Below, piece by piece: positions 24,465 through 32,966 of a stretch of 64,000 nucleotides of DNA. How positions within the stretch are numbered: position 1 is the first letter of the stretch; every line of letters starts with the position of its first letter. The notes beneath the pieces are model-generated. The model was not told where the DNA came from, ran no database searches, and saw nothing but the letters and a program-made list of their open reading frames with translations. The stretch covers positions 62,001 through 126,000 of the forward strand of contig CAZBIC010000009.1 of the NCBI GenBank assembly GCA_964491875.1, given 5' to 3'. The position numbers and the translations under genes are program-made. Source of the DNA: JADJPG01 sp964491875. Lineage in GTDB: Bacteria > Verrucomicrobiota > Verrucomicrobiia > Limisphaerales > JADJPG01.

Positions 24465-25396
24465 GCGGAGGTGGGCGCTGGATGGCGGATCGCCGCTTGA
24501 ACGGCCTCGATGAGTTTGCGGGCGATGGCGCGGATCAATTCGTCAGGAACGCCGAGTTGCGGATGCGCGGTCTGGCTGAGCAGATGGCACTGGTCGTTCA
24601 CGTAGTCGATGACGACGAATTCGCCATTCTCCGTTTGCGCGACTTCGCTGGAGAAGAAATTCATTCCCGTCAGCCCGGCGATGGAGCGGATGATTTCCTC
24701 CAACCGATCGAGGCCGAGCTCGGACCGCTCGGCGTCAGTCACTAGCCGATACTGGTCGGTGAAGCAATTCCACCAGCTGAGCCAGACGGAGCCGAAGACG
24801 AAGTAGACGCGGAAGTAAACCGGCGCGTTTTGATGTTGTCGCGGAACGATGCGTCGCTGGAATAGATAATTTTCGTCGGGCCATGCGGCGATGGAGCGGT
24901 CGATGTCAGCTTCGCTGGTGGCGTCCATCACGAGTCCCTTCCGCCCGTAACCCATCGCGGGCTTGATGACAAAGGGCGTGCCGAGCGCTTCGCGTTCTTC
25001 AGCCGAGAGACTCCAGCCTTCGGGACGTTCACGTGGTACGACAGCGGTCCACGGAACATGAATGCCGGCGCCCACGAGACGCGGATGAAGGCGCGCCTTG
25101 TCAAAGGCTTCGCGGGCGCGATCGGGCGGATCGATGACCTGCGTGTGCTTCGAGGCGGCGAGATTGATGAGGCGATGGAAAATGTCGTCCGGCTGATGAT
25201 GTTCGCTGTGCATGTTGAGCAGCACGCGCGGCCAGACTTTGCCGTTCTTGAGGTGCTCGTAGAATAGCTCCACCCACGCCGGTTCGATGAGGAAGAAATT
25301 CAACCGCGCCTCGGCGCACAGTCGCTGGATGTGGTGGATGAAGTAATCATCCGTGTCCAGCTTGTGCGTCATCGCGAGGTCGTAGATCCGTGTCAC
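24461..25396 (-). CDS. ATP-grasp family ligase of unknown substrate
   Basis: A 311-residue protein of the RimK/glutathione-synthetase ATP-grasp type. The middle has the nucleotide-binding lid (PFVIKPAMGYGRKGLVMDA), and the end carries the metal-binding strand pattern (NGEFVVIDYVNDQC). The N-terminal part (THKLDTDDYFIHHIQRLCAE) is a Rossmann-like pre-grasp domain. Start is GTG 25396; ATG 25372 is an alternative, and neither has a clear ribosome site. Such enzymes join a carboxylate to an amine or thiol using ATP; the acceptor here is unknown. It overlaps folP by four bases and heads the folate/c-di-AMP/glmM operon. Confidence 0.8.
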   Translation of the reverse strand: MTRIYDLAMTHKLDTDDYFIHHIQRLCAEARLNFFLIEPAWVELFYEHLKNGKVWPRVLLNMHSEHHQPDDIFHRLINLAASKHTQVIDPPDRAREAFDKARLHPRLVGAGIHVPWTAVVPRERPEGWSLSAEEREALGTPFVIKPAMGYGRKGLVMDATSEADIDRSIAAWPDENYLFQRRIVPRQHQNAPVYFRVYFVFGSVWLSWWNCFTDQYRLVTDAERSELGLDRLEEIIRSIAGLTGMNFFSSEVAQTENGEFVVIDYVNDQCHLLSQTAHPQLGVPDELIRAIARKLIEAVQAAIRHPAPTSA

Positions 25397-25445
25397 GGGA
25401 TGACTTTGGGAAGTGAGGACGGAGTGTCAATGAAAGTTGTGGATC

Positions 25446-25540
25446 GTGATGCGTGAGCCGTGATGCGTGAGCCGTGATGCGTGAGCCGTGATGCGTGAGC
25501 CGTGATGCGTGATGACTGTGGGGCGTGATGACTGTGGGGC
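25446..25540. repeat. Tandem 14-mer array plus two 16-mers
   Basis: GTGATGCGTGAGCC occurs four times in perfect tandem (25446-25501), then a partial fifth (GTGATGCGT), then two copies of GTGATGACTGTGGGGC. The array lies between the stop of the Nudix gene and the start of the ATP-grasp gene, both on the minus strand, where it reads GGCTCACGCATCAC. Unit size and lack of unique spacers rule out a CRISPR. Slipped-strand length variation is possible. Confidence 0.9.
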
Positions 25541-25551
25541 GGGCGAGTGGT

Positions 25552-26025
25552 TCACGCATGGTGTAGCACTTCCTCCAGCCACTCGATCAAGGGAACCTGT
25601 GTCGGCTTGAGCTTCTGCTTCGCCTCGGCGACGGGGAAGAACTGTGCGCGGTCCACTTCGGGGAACTCTTTCATGATTCCCGAGTGAGGCGGCCATTCGA
25701 TCGTGAATGTGTTGCTGCGGACGGCACGCGATTCTTCCCAGTCACCTTGCACGCCCCACGCGTGGACGATCTTTCCGCCTTTCTGCTGGATGGTTCCGAG
25801 CGGAATGAAGTTCGACTGCGGATCGATCGCCAGTCCGACCTCCTCCTCAAATTCGCGGATGGCGGTGGCGAGCAGGTCTTCGCCGGGTTCCACTTCGCCC
25901 TTGGGAATGCTCCAGTGTCCGTCGTCCTTGTGGACGAAGAGCGGCCCACCCGGATGCGCGATGAAGACTTCGAGCCCGTCGCGTTGGCGAAAGAGAATCA
26001 ATCCGGCGCTGACTCGGGAACGCAT
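25552..26025 (-). CDS. Nudix hydrolase
   Basis: A 157-residue protein starting at ATG 26025 (MRSRVSAGLILFRQRDG). The full Nudix box is present: GEVEPGEDLLATAIREFEEE followed by VGL, with the REFEEE metal-binding residues intact. The flanks KDDGHWSIPKG and TFTIEWPPHSG fit small bacterial NTP or Ap4A pyrophosphohydrolases. A GGAG lies just before the ATG and overlaps the stop codon of the preceding gene, so translation is probably coupled. The exact nucleotide substrate cannot be told from sequence. Confidence 0.85.
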   Translation of the reverse strand: MRSRVSAGLILFRQRDGLEVFIAHPGGPLFVHKDDGHWSIPKGEVEPGEDLLATAIREFEEEVGLAIDPQSNFIPLGTIQQKGGKIVHAWGVQGDWEESRAVRSNTFTIEWPPHSGIMKEFPEVDRAQFFPVAEAKQKLKPTQVPLIEWLEEVLHHA

Positions 26026-26027
26026 GA

Positions 26028-26660
26028 TTACTCCTCGCGAATGTTGGAGACCGTCGCGGCGGTGGCTTTCGAATCCAGCACGAGCGCACGAAACCGCCAC
26101 TCCTGACGTGGTTCGAGCACGGCGCGGTAATCCTTTGCGGTGCCGGCCTTGTTGCCGCGCGCATCGGTGAGGGCGAGTTCGATGTTCACTCCGAAGCGCT
26201 GGTGATCCGACTGGTTACGCAGCGTGCCGACCGCGTAAACGAGGCTGCTGTTCTTGGCCTTTTCAAACGTGATCGGACCAGCCTTGAGATCGTCGATGGA
26301 CTTTGGCGTGAGACTCCGCACCGGAGGCGGGACGTTCGAGACGAGGAGCGTGGCTTCGGGTGAAATTGCGATCTTCGGTGGGGGTTCGTTTTCGCCCGCG
26401 CGCTCGGTTGGCTTTCGAAAGACGAAGACGCCAATCGCTCCGCCGCCGAACGCCAGAAGCAGGACCGTGATCGCGATGAGTTTGCCAGATGATCTGCGTC
26501 GAGGTTCCCCGGAGCCATCAGCAGTGATGACGTCAGCCTGCAAGACGGTGGTCTGGCCGCAGTGTGGGCAGGTGGTGGATTGGCCGAGGCCATCGCCCGG
26601 GAACTCCAGCGAGTTGCCGCAGTGTTGGCAGGGGCCTTTCAAGTATTCCGCAGCGCTCAT
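26028..26660 (-). CDS. Zinc-ribbon membrane-anchored protein
   Basis: A 210-residue protein. ATG 26660 is chosen because the longer frame would need TTG. Residues 8-40 form a zinc ribbon of the type seen in PVC proteins (CQHCG and CPHCG pairs). A membrane segment follows at about 60-80 (LIAITVLLLAFGGGAIGVFV), then an extracytoplasmic beta domain (ITFEKAKNSSLVYAVGTLRN; EWRFRALVLD) resembling FxLYD-like domains. The zinc ribbon would face the cytoplasm. The gene ends two bases before the Nudix start. Function unknown. Confidence 0.65.
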   Translation of the reverse strand: MSAAEYLKGPCQHCGNSLEFPGDGLGQSTTCPHCGQTTVLQADVITADGSGEPRRRSSGKLIAITVLLLAFGGGAIGVFVFRKPTERAGENEPPPKIAISPEATLLVSNVPPPVRSLTPKSIDDLKAGPITFEKAKNSSLVYAVGTLRNQSDHQRFGVNIELALTDARGNKAGTAKDYRAVLEPRQEWRFRALVLDSKATAATVSNIREE

Positions 26661-26823
26661 GTGATCGTATTGCACCAAAAGCTTCCATGGCTTTCGGCTG
26701 TTTGCGAGAGCAATGAAGCATCAGGCCAATGCGGCGAGGAGCCCGGCGGGCGATGCCGTCATGAAGTCGCTGTTTGCCATTGCCAACGGGTAAGGCGTCC
26801 GGAATTCTCCGTGCATCAGCCGC

Positions 26824-28953
26824 ATGAAAAGGATATCGCGCTCTGGAATTGTCGACCGAACGGGTCGGTTCGGGTCATGCAAACGTTCGATGGCGTGGGT
26901 GGTCGCCATGCTCCTGTCGATCGCCGCGCGCGCCGCCGACGTTCCTTCCGCTCCGGAATTCTCCCTGCCTGGCGGCGTGTTCACCAACGATGTGGTGCTG
27001 AAGTTGTCTGCGAAGGAACCTGGCGCAGTGGTGCATTTCACATTGGACGGATCGGAGCCGACTGCGGCGTCCGCCCGATACTCCGCGCCGATTTCGCTGA
27101 CGAATTCCACCATGGTTCGCGCGCGGGTGTTCGCGCAGGGCAAGCCGCCCGGTGCGCTCGCCGTTCAGAGCTTCGTCCTACTCGATCCAGATGTAACCGA
27201 TTTTACGTCCGACCTTCCGGTTGTGGTGGTCAGCTCGTTCGGTCGCGAGATCGAGAAGGATGACCGCATCATGGCGTCGTTGAGAACCATGGTGCCGGCA
27301 AACGGGCGGACCTCGCTTCAGACCGCGGCGGATTTCGACGGCCGCGCGTTGATCAATCTGCGTGGCCGGGCCTCGCTTCGATACCCGAAGCGTTCTTACA
27401 CGCTCAAGACCGTGGACGCGCGGGATGACATGGCGAAGTTTCAAGTGCTCGGCCTTCCCAAGGAATCCGACTGGGTGCTCTACGCGCCGTATCCGGACAA
27501 GACGCTGATGCGCGATGTGCTGGCGTATGACCTCAGCAACCAGATCGGGCGCTGGGCGCCGCGAACGCGATTCGTCGAGTTGTTCCTGAACGAATCCGGC
27601 GGCCGGGTCAGTCGCCGTGATTACATGGGCGTCTATGTGTTCGAAGAGAAAGTCGCGCGCGGAAAGAACCGCGTGAACATCGCGGGCCTCGGGCCGGACG
27701 AGAATGCGGAACCGGCGCTGACCGGAGGCTACATCTTCAAGAAGGACCATGGCGACGGGGATGTGGGGCCGATGCAGATTGGCGGCCCGGCCTTTCAATC
27801 GTCGACAATGAGCAAAACCGGCTTTCCGACCGGACCAGGCGGTTTCCCGGGAGATCCGGCGGGCTTCCAACCGGCGTTCAGCGGTCGCTCAACTTCGAGT
27901 TCTTCGAGCAGCAGTCGCTCATCCCGATCCACACGCGACATGGTGGTGACGAATCGCCTCGGGTTCCTCACCGCGCGTCAGTCGTTGCCGGCCTCGCGCT
28001 CGGTGGTTCGCTCGGACGACGACGAGGAAATTGTGGAGGTTTTCGAGGATGAAAAGTATTTCGACTATTTCCGCAGCACGCGAACGAACAAGTTTTACTA
28101 CGTTGATCCTGAGCCGGACGAGTTGACCGCCGTCCAGCGTGCGTGGTTGAAGGACTATGTGAATCGCTGCGAAGTGGCGCTGTATGGTCCCAATTTCCGT
28201 GATCCGGAAAAAGGCTACGCGGCGTTCATCGATGTTGATGCGTTCATCGACTACCACCTGCTCATCGAAGTGACAAAGAACGTGGACGGCTTTCGTTTTA
28301 GCACCTTTTACCACAAGGATCGCGGCGGGAAGATTCGCATGGGACCGCTATGGGACTGGAATCTCAGCTTTGGCAATTGCAACGGCAAACAGGGCTTTAT
28401 GGCCGAGGGCTGGCTCTGGCCGCAGCTGGATGACAAGGAGTATTCGTGGTTCCGGCGGCTGTTCGAGGATCCGGATTTCGGTCAGCGTTACGTCGATCGC
28501 TGGAGCGAATGGCGGGCGACGACATTCTCTTCCTCGAACATTCTCGGCCGATTCGACCGCATCGCTGCCGAGCTGAGCGAAGCGCAGGCGCGCAATTTCG
28601 AGCGCTGGCCAATTCTCGGCGTCACGGTGTCGCCGAACTGGTTTGTCGGTGACACGTATGCCGACGAAGTGAAATGGATGCGCGACTGGACGTCGAACCG
28701 GCTCGACTGGATCGAGCGGCAGTTTCCTCCCGTTCCGCGAGCTGATCTTCGCGACGCCGGGAGAGTTGAGCTGTCCGCAGCGAAAGGAAAAATTTTCTAC
28801 ACGCTGGACGGCTCGGATCCTCGCGCGCCGGGCGGGAAGGTTTCTGCCGCGGCGGTCGAATACACCGCGCCTGTCGCAGTGAAGCCGGGTCAGAAGCTTC
28901 GAGCGCGGACCTCGCTGGATGGGCGCTGGAGCGGTCCGCTGCGCGCTCCGTGA
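26824..28953 (+). CDS. CotH-kinase family secreted protein
   Basis: A 709-residue protein with a signal peptide (WVVAMLLSIAARAAD, near residue 38; an alternative ATG lies at 26890). A chitobiase C-terminal-like beta domain follows (VVHFTLDGSEPTAASARYS, about 60-110), and a second copy is at the C terminus (GKIFYTLDGSDPRAPGG). Between them is the CotH kinase domain, with LRYPKRSYTLK, DWVLYAPYPDKTLMRDVLAY, MGVYVFEEKV and GPLWDWNLSFGN. Residues about 353-372 are a low-complexity Ser/Arg tract inserted in the kinase region. CotH kinases phosphorylate secreted proteins; the target here is unknown. It ends 4 bases before a convergent second CotH gene. Confidence 0.85.
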   Translation: MKRISRSGIVDRTGRFGSCKRSMAWVVAMLLSIAARAADVPSAPEFSLPGGVFTNDVVLKLSAKEPGAVVHFTLDGSEPTAASARYSAPISLTNSTMVRARVFAQGKPPGALAVQSFVLLDPDVTDFTSDLPVVVVSSFGREIEKDDRIMASLRTMVPANGRTSLQTAADFDGRALINLRGRASLRYPKRSYTLKTVDARDDMAKFQVLGLPKESDWVLYAPYPDKTLMRDVLAYDLSNQIGRWAPRTRFVELFLNESGGRVSRRDYMGVYVFEEKVARGKNRVNIAGLGPDENAEPALTGGYIFKKDHGDGDVGPMQIGGPAFQSSTMSKTGFPTGPGGFPGDPAGFQPAFSGRSTSSSSSSSRSSRSTRDMVVTNRLGFLTARQSLPASRSVVRSDDDEEIVEVFEDEKYFDYFRSTRTNKFYYVDPEPDELTAVQRAWLKDYVNRCEVALYGPNFRDPEKGYAAFIDVDAFIDYHLLIEVTKNVDGFRFSTFYHKDRGGKIRMGPLWDWNLSFGNCNGKQGFMAEGWLWPQLDDKEYSWFRRLFEDPDFGQRYVDRWSEWRATTFSSSNILGRFDRIAAELSEAQARNFERWPILGVTVSPNWFVGDTYADEVKWMRDWTSNRLDWIERQFPPVPRADLRDAGRVELSAAKGKIFYTLDGSDPRAPGGKVSAAAVEYTAPVAVKPGQKLRARTSLDGRWSGPLRAP

Positions 28954-28957
28954 GGAA

Positions 28958-30577
28958 TCACTTGGTCGGGTTCTTGCGAACCAACTTCAGCGACGAACGG
29001 TCGAATGCCGCGCTGCCGCCGGACGCGCGAAACTCGCAGACAAGCTCGATGTCCAACAGGCCGCGCACCTCGAATTCGTAGCTGAGAGTGGTCCACTCCG
29101 GAGCGCTGAACGTCATCACCGGTTGCTTCTCTCCAGAAATGCGGAGCGAGACGCCTCCGCGCGACACATTGTTGGTGACGATATTCTCCGTCCGGACGCG
29201 GCCGGTGAATTGGTAGCGCCCTTCCTCCAGCAACACGTAGGTTCGCCACGAGCCGTAGGCCAGCGATCCGGAACTGCTCACGCGCAAGGAATCGGGTTCG
29301 CCTAAGGAACGAGGAAATTGCGGTCTGCCCGATTCGAAGCTGCTTCGCCAGCCGCTGAGCAGCGCTTCGCCGGAGGCGTTGAAGCGCAACGGAGTCGTGG
29401 CGTCGGCGAGTTGCTGGCGGACGCTTCGGATCCGGCGTTCGATGCGGTTGCAGAGTGCGTTGGCGGCCAGCTCTTGATTCCCCAGAGCGCCAAGATCCCT
29501 GAGCAAATGCGGTTGAACCCGGCGCGTCAGTTCCACGGCGCGATTGGTGATCTCCGCGTAATCAAACACGTTGGTCAGCAGCTGGCCCATGCGTTCGAGA
29601 TAGCGCTTCCGCAGGGAGGGATCCGAGATCACTGCCCGCGCCACCACGCCTTTCATCATTGGCGTGATCGGGCTTTCCGGTCGGGACCGCCACTGGCCGA
29701 ACATCTGGTCGAGGCCGTGTGGCAGGAACACCATCTTGTTCGAATCCAGATCGTGGAAGACGCGATAGTTGTTCCGGTTCATCCCGTAGCCGTCCCAGTG
29801 AACCGTGAGGATCTCCATGGCGAGGAAGCTCAGAAACTGGTCGACGTCGAGCACTTCATCCATCGGAAACGGGGTCGTCGTCGTGCTTGTCGCGGCACGG
29901 GCGAGTTCCTCGAGCCGCTTGCGATCGTCGCGATGGTCGCCCGACTGGACCTCCAGCGGGTAGGTGACGTCTTTCGCGAAGCCGCCATCGTAGAGATTGC
30001 CTTTCGCGTTCTTGAAGTGACGTTTGAGGAATTGTTTGTTCCAGCCCTCAACCAGGACGTAGAGCTTCGGTCCACGCCCGTTTAAGTCGGCCACGATGTG
30101 GGAGGCGCGGGGTGAGGGAACGCCCGCCCGGGCAAACAACTCGCGACAGATGATTTCGCTGACGTAGCTCGGATCCTGCACGGAGTTGTTCAGGTGAATC
30201 TTCTGCAAGCCGTGGAAGCGCTGGCCCTTGGCGAACTTATCGAAGTTTAACGTCAGCGCCGGAGGTTCGTCGGAATCGATCGGACGGAAACTGCCGGCGC
30301 TGCCTTTGAGATGCAGCGCGACGTTCGTGTAAACCGTCGTGCCTTCGCGCACTGTCACCCGCACATCCTCGCGCGGTGGAGGCGGATCGTCCTCGGAGTC
30401 CCTGCGCCAGTGATATCGCCGCAACACTTGCATGCCGGCCTCCGGAATCTCGATCGCGATGGACGGTACGTTGGTCCTGGTGAAGAGCTCGTCTTCCGAT
30501 GACCTTTGAGCAGCCGCCAACGGTGCGACCTTGGCGGCGATGACAAGACACCAAAGGGCGGAGAGCAAGTTTCGCAT
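28958..30577 (-). CDS. CotH-kinase family secreted protein, second copy
   Basis: A 539-residue protein from ATG 30577 with a signal peptide (LLSALWCLVIAAKVAPLAAA); ATG 30598 is an equally possible start. The CotH domain is complete: RTNVPSIAIEIPEAG, YTNVALHLKGSAGSFRP, KIHLNNSVQDPSY, YDGGFAKDVTYPLEVQSGDH and PHGLDQMFG. A C-terminal beta domain (YQFTGRVRTENIVTNNVSRG) resembles a carbohydrate-binding module. The overall order differs from the 26824 protein, so the two are not a recent duplication. The gene is convergent with it and likely transcribed alone. Confidence 0.85.
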   Translation of the reverse strand: MRNLLSALWCLVIAAKVAPLAAAQRSSEDELFTRTNVPSIAIEIPEAGMQVLRRYHWRRDSEDDPPPPREDVRVTVREGTTVYTNVALHLKGSAGSFRPIDSDEPPALTLNFDKFAKGQRFHGLQKIHLNNSVQDPSYVSEIICRELFARAGVPSPRASHIVADLNGRGPKLYVLVEGWNKQFLKRHFKNAKGNLYDGGFAKDVTYPLEVQSGDHRDDRKRLEELARAATSTTTTPFPMDEVLDVDQFLSFLAMEILTVHWDGYGMNRNNYRVFHDLDSNKMVFLPHGLDQMFGQWRSRPESPITPMMKGVVARAVISDPSLRKRYLERMGQLLTNVFDYAEITNRAVELTRRVQPHLLRDLGALGNQELAANALCNRIERRIRSVRQQLADATTPLRFNASGEALLSGWRSSFESGRPQFPRSLGEPDSLRVSSSGSLAYGSWRTYVLLEEGRYQFTGRVRTENIVTNNVSRGGVSLRISGEKQPVMTFSAPEWTTLSYEFEVRGLLDIELVCEFRASGGSAAFDRSSLKLVRKNPTK

Positions 30578-30704
30578 GGCAGGGCGTTTGTGTTCCATCG
30601 GCTGAGCTTTTGTATGGACGCATGACAAACCGTGGCGTTCAAAGAGATTCCGTGTCTTTACAATTCGCCGGCCGACTGCCACGGAGCTTCAAATCAGACG
30701 GGTT

Positions 30705-31397
30705 CTACCGTGTGGTGCTCTCACTTGGGCCAAACACTTCGGCGGGAGTTCCGCGCCGGGTCATCCGGCCGCGTTCGAGTACCAACACTTCGTCGCACAG
30801 CGCTGACGCTTCCTCCACGTGATGGGTGACGTAGAGGATGGGGATGGGGAACTCGTCCTTAATACGCCGTAGGAAGGGTAGAATCTGGCTCTTCAATCGC
30901 GCATCGAGTCCCGAGAGCGGTTCGTCAAGGAGCAGCAGGTGCGGTGACGAGAGAATTGCCCGGGCCAGCGCGACACGTTGCTTCTCGCCGCCGGAAAGTT
31001 TTCCAATCTCGCGATCGAGCAACGGTTCGATCTCCAGCAATCGCACCACGTGTTCGAACTGGAACATCGGTTCCGGTGAGAGTTGGGACTTGAGGCTGTA
31101 GAGGACATTGGCGCGGACCGGGAGATGCGGGAACAGCGCGAGATCCTGCGGCACATAGGCGATGTGCCGGTCGCGCGCGGGCAGGGTCGTTCGGGATTTC
31201 GTGTCGGTCAGCACCGTGGTGCCGAGCGTGATCCGCGCGGACACCGGTTGGCGCAAACCCGCGATGAGTTCGAGCAGTGACGTCTTGCCCGCGCCCGACG
31301 GACCGAAGATGCCCGTTACGCGCTGGTGACATTCCACGTCGAGCTCCAGGGCAAAGTCCGCGAGTGGCAGCGAAATGTTTTGAAGCTTGAGCGTCAT
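30705..31397 (-). CDS. modC: Molybdate ABC transporter ATP-binding protein
   Basis: A 230-residue ABC ATPase. Walker A is GPSGAGKTS, the signature is LSGGEKQRVALARA, Walker B is HLLLLDEP, and the switch His lies in YVTHHVEEA. ATG 31397 overlaps modB by four bases. Typical ModC proteins are about 350 residues with a C-terminal TOBE (mop) domain; here the protein ends about 25 residues after the ATPase core (GRMTRRGTPAEVFG), so the molybdate-sensing domain is missing. It energises import from the cytoplasmic face. Confidence 0.92.
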   Translation of the reverse strand: MTLKLQNISLPLADFALELDVECHQRVTGIFGPSGAGKTSLLELIAGLRQPVSARITLGTTVLTDTKSRTTLPARDRHIAYVPQDLALFPHLPVRANVLYSLKSQLSPEPMFQFEHVVRLLEIEPLLDREIGKLSGGEKQRVALARAILSSPHLLLLDEPLSGLDARLKSQILPFLRRIKDEFPIPILYVTHHVEEASALCDEVLVLERGRMTRRGTPAEVFGPSESTTR

Positions 31398-32065
31398 GCG
31401 CGGCGCCGATGGCGGAAGAGATATTCGCTGACCCACACCGCGACGAACGCCAGTCCCGTGGAAACCGCGAGCAATCCCAGCGCGTGCTCGTCCTCGCCCA
31501 GTTCCACCGATTGAAAGATCGCGAGCGACAGCGTCGAGGTCTGGCCGGGAATGTTCCCGGCGACCATGATCGTCGCGCCGAATTCCCCGAGCGCGCGCGC
31601 GAAGGCGAGGAGCAATCCGGCGGCGATTCCGCGCGCGGCCAGCGGCGCGGTGATGGTGAGGAAAACCCGCCACTCGCCCGCGCCCAGCGTGCGCGCGATT
31701 TGTTCCAGGCGCGGGTTCACCTCCTCGAACGCCACGCGTGCGCTGCGCACGAGCAGGGGAAAGGACATCACGCCGAGCGCGATCAGCACGGCGCGCCACG
31801 TGAACACCACGTCGAGCCCGAGCGTGTCGTGCAGGAAGCTGCCGATCGGCCCGCGCCGGCCGAGGAGTTTCAGCAGGATCAATCCGGTGGCGACCGGGGG
31901 CATCACCAAGGGCAGGGCAACGAGGGTTTCGCAAATCGATTTGCCGGGCCAGTCCTTGCGTGCCAGCAGCCACGCGGTGGCCAGCCCGAACGGCAGGATC
32001 AGGAGCGTGCTCAGCGCGGAAACCCACGCGGTGAACCACACGATTTGCCATTCGCTTGCGGTCAT
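31394..32065 (-). CDS. modB: Molybdate ABC transporter permease
   Basis: A 223-residue integral membrane protein with about five hydrophobic segments (for example LSTLLILPFGLATAWLLA and VLIALGVMSFPLLV). The cytoplasmic loop that contacts ModC reads QIARTLGAGEWRVFLTITAP, a good EAA motif. LPLVMPPVATGLILL is typical of ModB. It overlaps both neighbours by four bases (ATGA), so modA, modB and modC should be one translationally coupled operon. Confidence 0.93.
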   Translation of the reverse strand: MTASEWQIVWFTAWVSALSTLLILPFGLATAWLLARKDWPGKSICETLVALPLVMPPVATGLILLKLLGRRGPIGSFLHDTLGLDVVFTWRAVLIALGVMSFPLLVRSARVAFEEVNPRLEQIARTLGAGEWRVFLTITAPLAARGIAAGLLLAFARALGEFGATIMVAGNIPGQTSTLSLAIFQSVELGEDEHALGLLAVSTGLAFVAVWVSEYLFRHRRRA

Positions 32066-32832
32066 GGAGAACGCGGCACGACGATGAATCCAAAGCGCTC
32101 GAATGAGCGATCGGCTTCGGTCGAGTTTAGGAACTGGAGGAAACGTTCTGCAGCTGGGGCGTTGGGCGCGTCCCGGGTTACCGCGACGGGATAGCGGATG
32201 CGCGGACCTTCGGCGAGCGGGACTTCATGGGCGATGCGGACCTTTTTGGAAATGCGCGCATCCGTTTGGTAGACGATCGCCGCCTCGACATTGCCGGATT
32301 CCACCGCGGCGAGTGCGGCACGGACGTTGGCGGTGGGAATGACCTTCGGTTCGACCGCGCTCCACAACTTCTGCGCGATCAGAAATTCGCGGGCGTAAAC
32401 TCCGGCCGGAACGGTCTTCGGTTCCGCCAGCGCGATGCGGCGAATGTCGGCGTTCGTCAGGCTCGCTGCGGAGGCAAACGGCATCGCGTTCTCCGCGCTG
32501 AGAACAATGACGAGCGTGTTCGAGAGACGCGTCACCCTCGTGTTCGTCCGAATAAGCCCGCGCGCGACCAGCCGATCCATCTGCGCTTCGTCAGCCGAGA
32601 AGAACAAGCCCGCAGGCGCGCCCTCTTCAATCTGGCGGGCGAGAGTGCTGGAAGCGCCGAGATTCAGCCGGACAATGTCGCCGGAGCTCTTCTCGTGCGC
32701 GGTAACGATCTCCTTCAGCGCGTCACTCAGGCTGGCGGCGGCGAAGACGGTGAGCGTCCGGTCCGCGCCAGTTCCGCGGCCTGAGAACAGGCCGAGCAAG
32801 AGAAAGAGTAGGGCGAAGGGAAGTATTCGCAT
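32062..32832 (-). CDS. modA: Molybdate-binding periplasmic protein
   Basis: A 256-residue solute-binding protein. ATG 32832 gives a signal peptide (MRILPFALLFLLLGLFS). The mature protein opens with LTVFAAASLSDALKEI and continues NLGASSTLARQIEEGAPAGLFFSAD, the classic ModA oxyanion-binding segments, and later has PAGVYAREFL and AIVYQTDA. A frame extension to 32844 would need TTG. It captures molybdate (possibly tungstate) and delivers it to ModB. First gene of the operon; no ModE site or molybdenum-cofactor riboswitch was recognised in 32833-32966. Confidence 0.93.
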   Translation of the reverse strand: MRILPFALLFLLLGLFSGRGTGADRTLTVFAAASLSDALKEIVTAHEKSSGDIVRLNLGASSTLARQIEEGAPAGLFFSADEAQMDRLVARGLIRTNTRVTRLSNTLVIVLSAENAMPFASAASLTNADIRRIALAEPKTVPAGVYAREFLIAQKLWSAVEPKVIPTANVRAALAAVESGNVEAAIVYQTDARISKKVRIAHEVPLAEGPRIRYPVAVTRDAPNAPAAERFLQFLNSTEADRSFERFGFIVVPRSP

Positions 32833-32966
32833 CGCGTTCGGCAACAGCCGCGAGCGATCTAACTGCGCCCGCGGGACGAGTCATCAAAATAATGAACTCG
32901 ATCGTTCCCGGATGTGATCGCTCTCTGCCGCCCATCTCGCGAGGGCACGGCCGGTGCCTGTTTCCA

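Noticed and set aside
25446..25540. A CRISPR array
   Set aside because: The repeats are 14 bases long and directly adjacent with no unique spacers, and no cas gene is present.
31398..32093. Upstream extension of the modC frame
   Set aside because: It runs through modB in another frame; ATG 31397, overlapping modB by four bases, gives a normal ABC ATPase start.
32833..32966. A molybdenum-cofactor riboswitch or ModE operator before modA
   Set aside because: No matching conserved sequence or convincing stem set was seen in this short gap.
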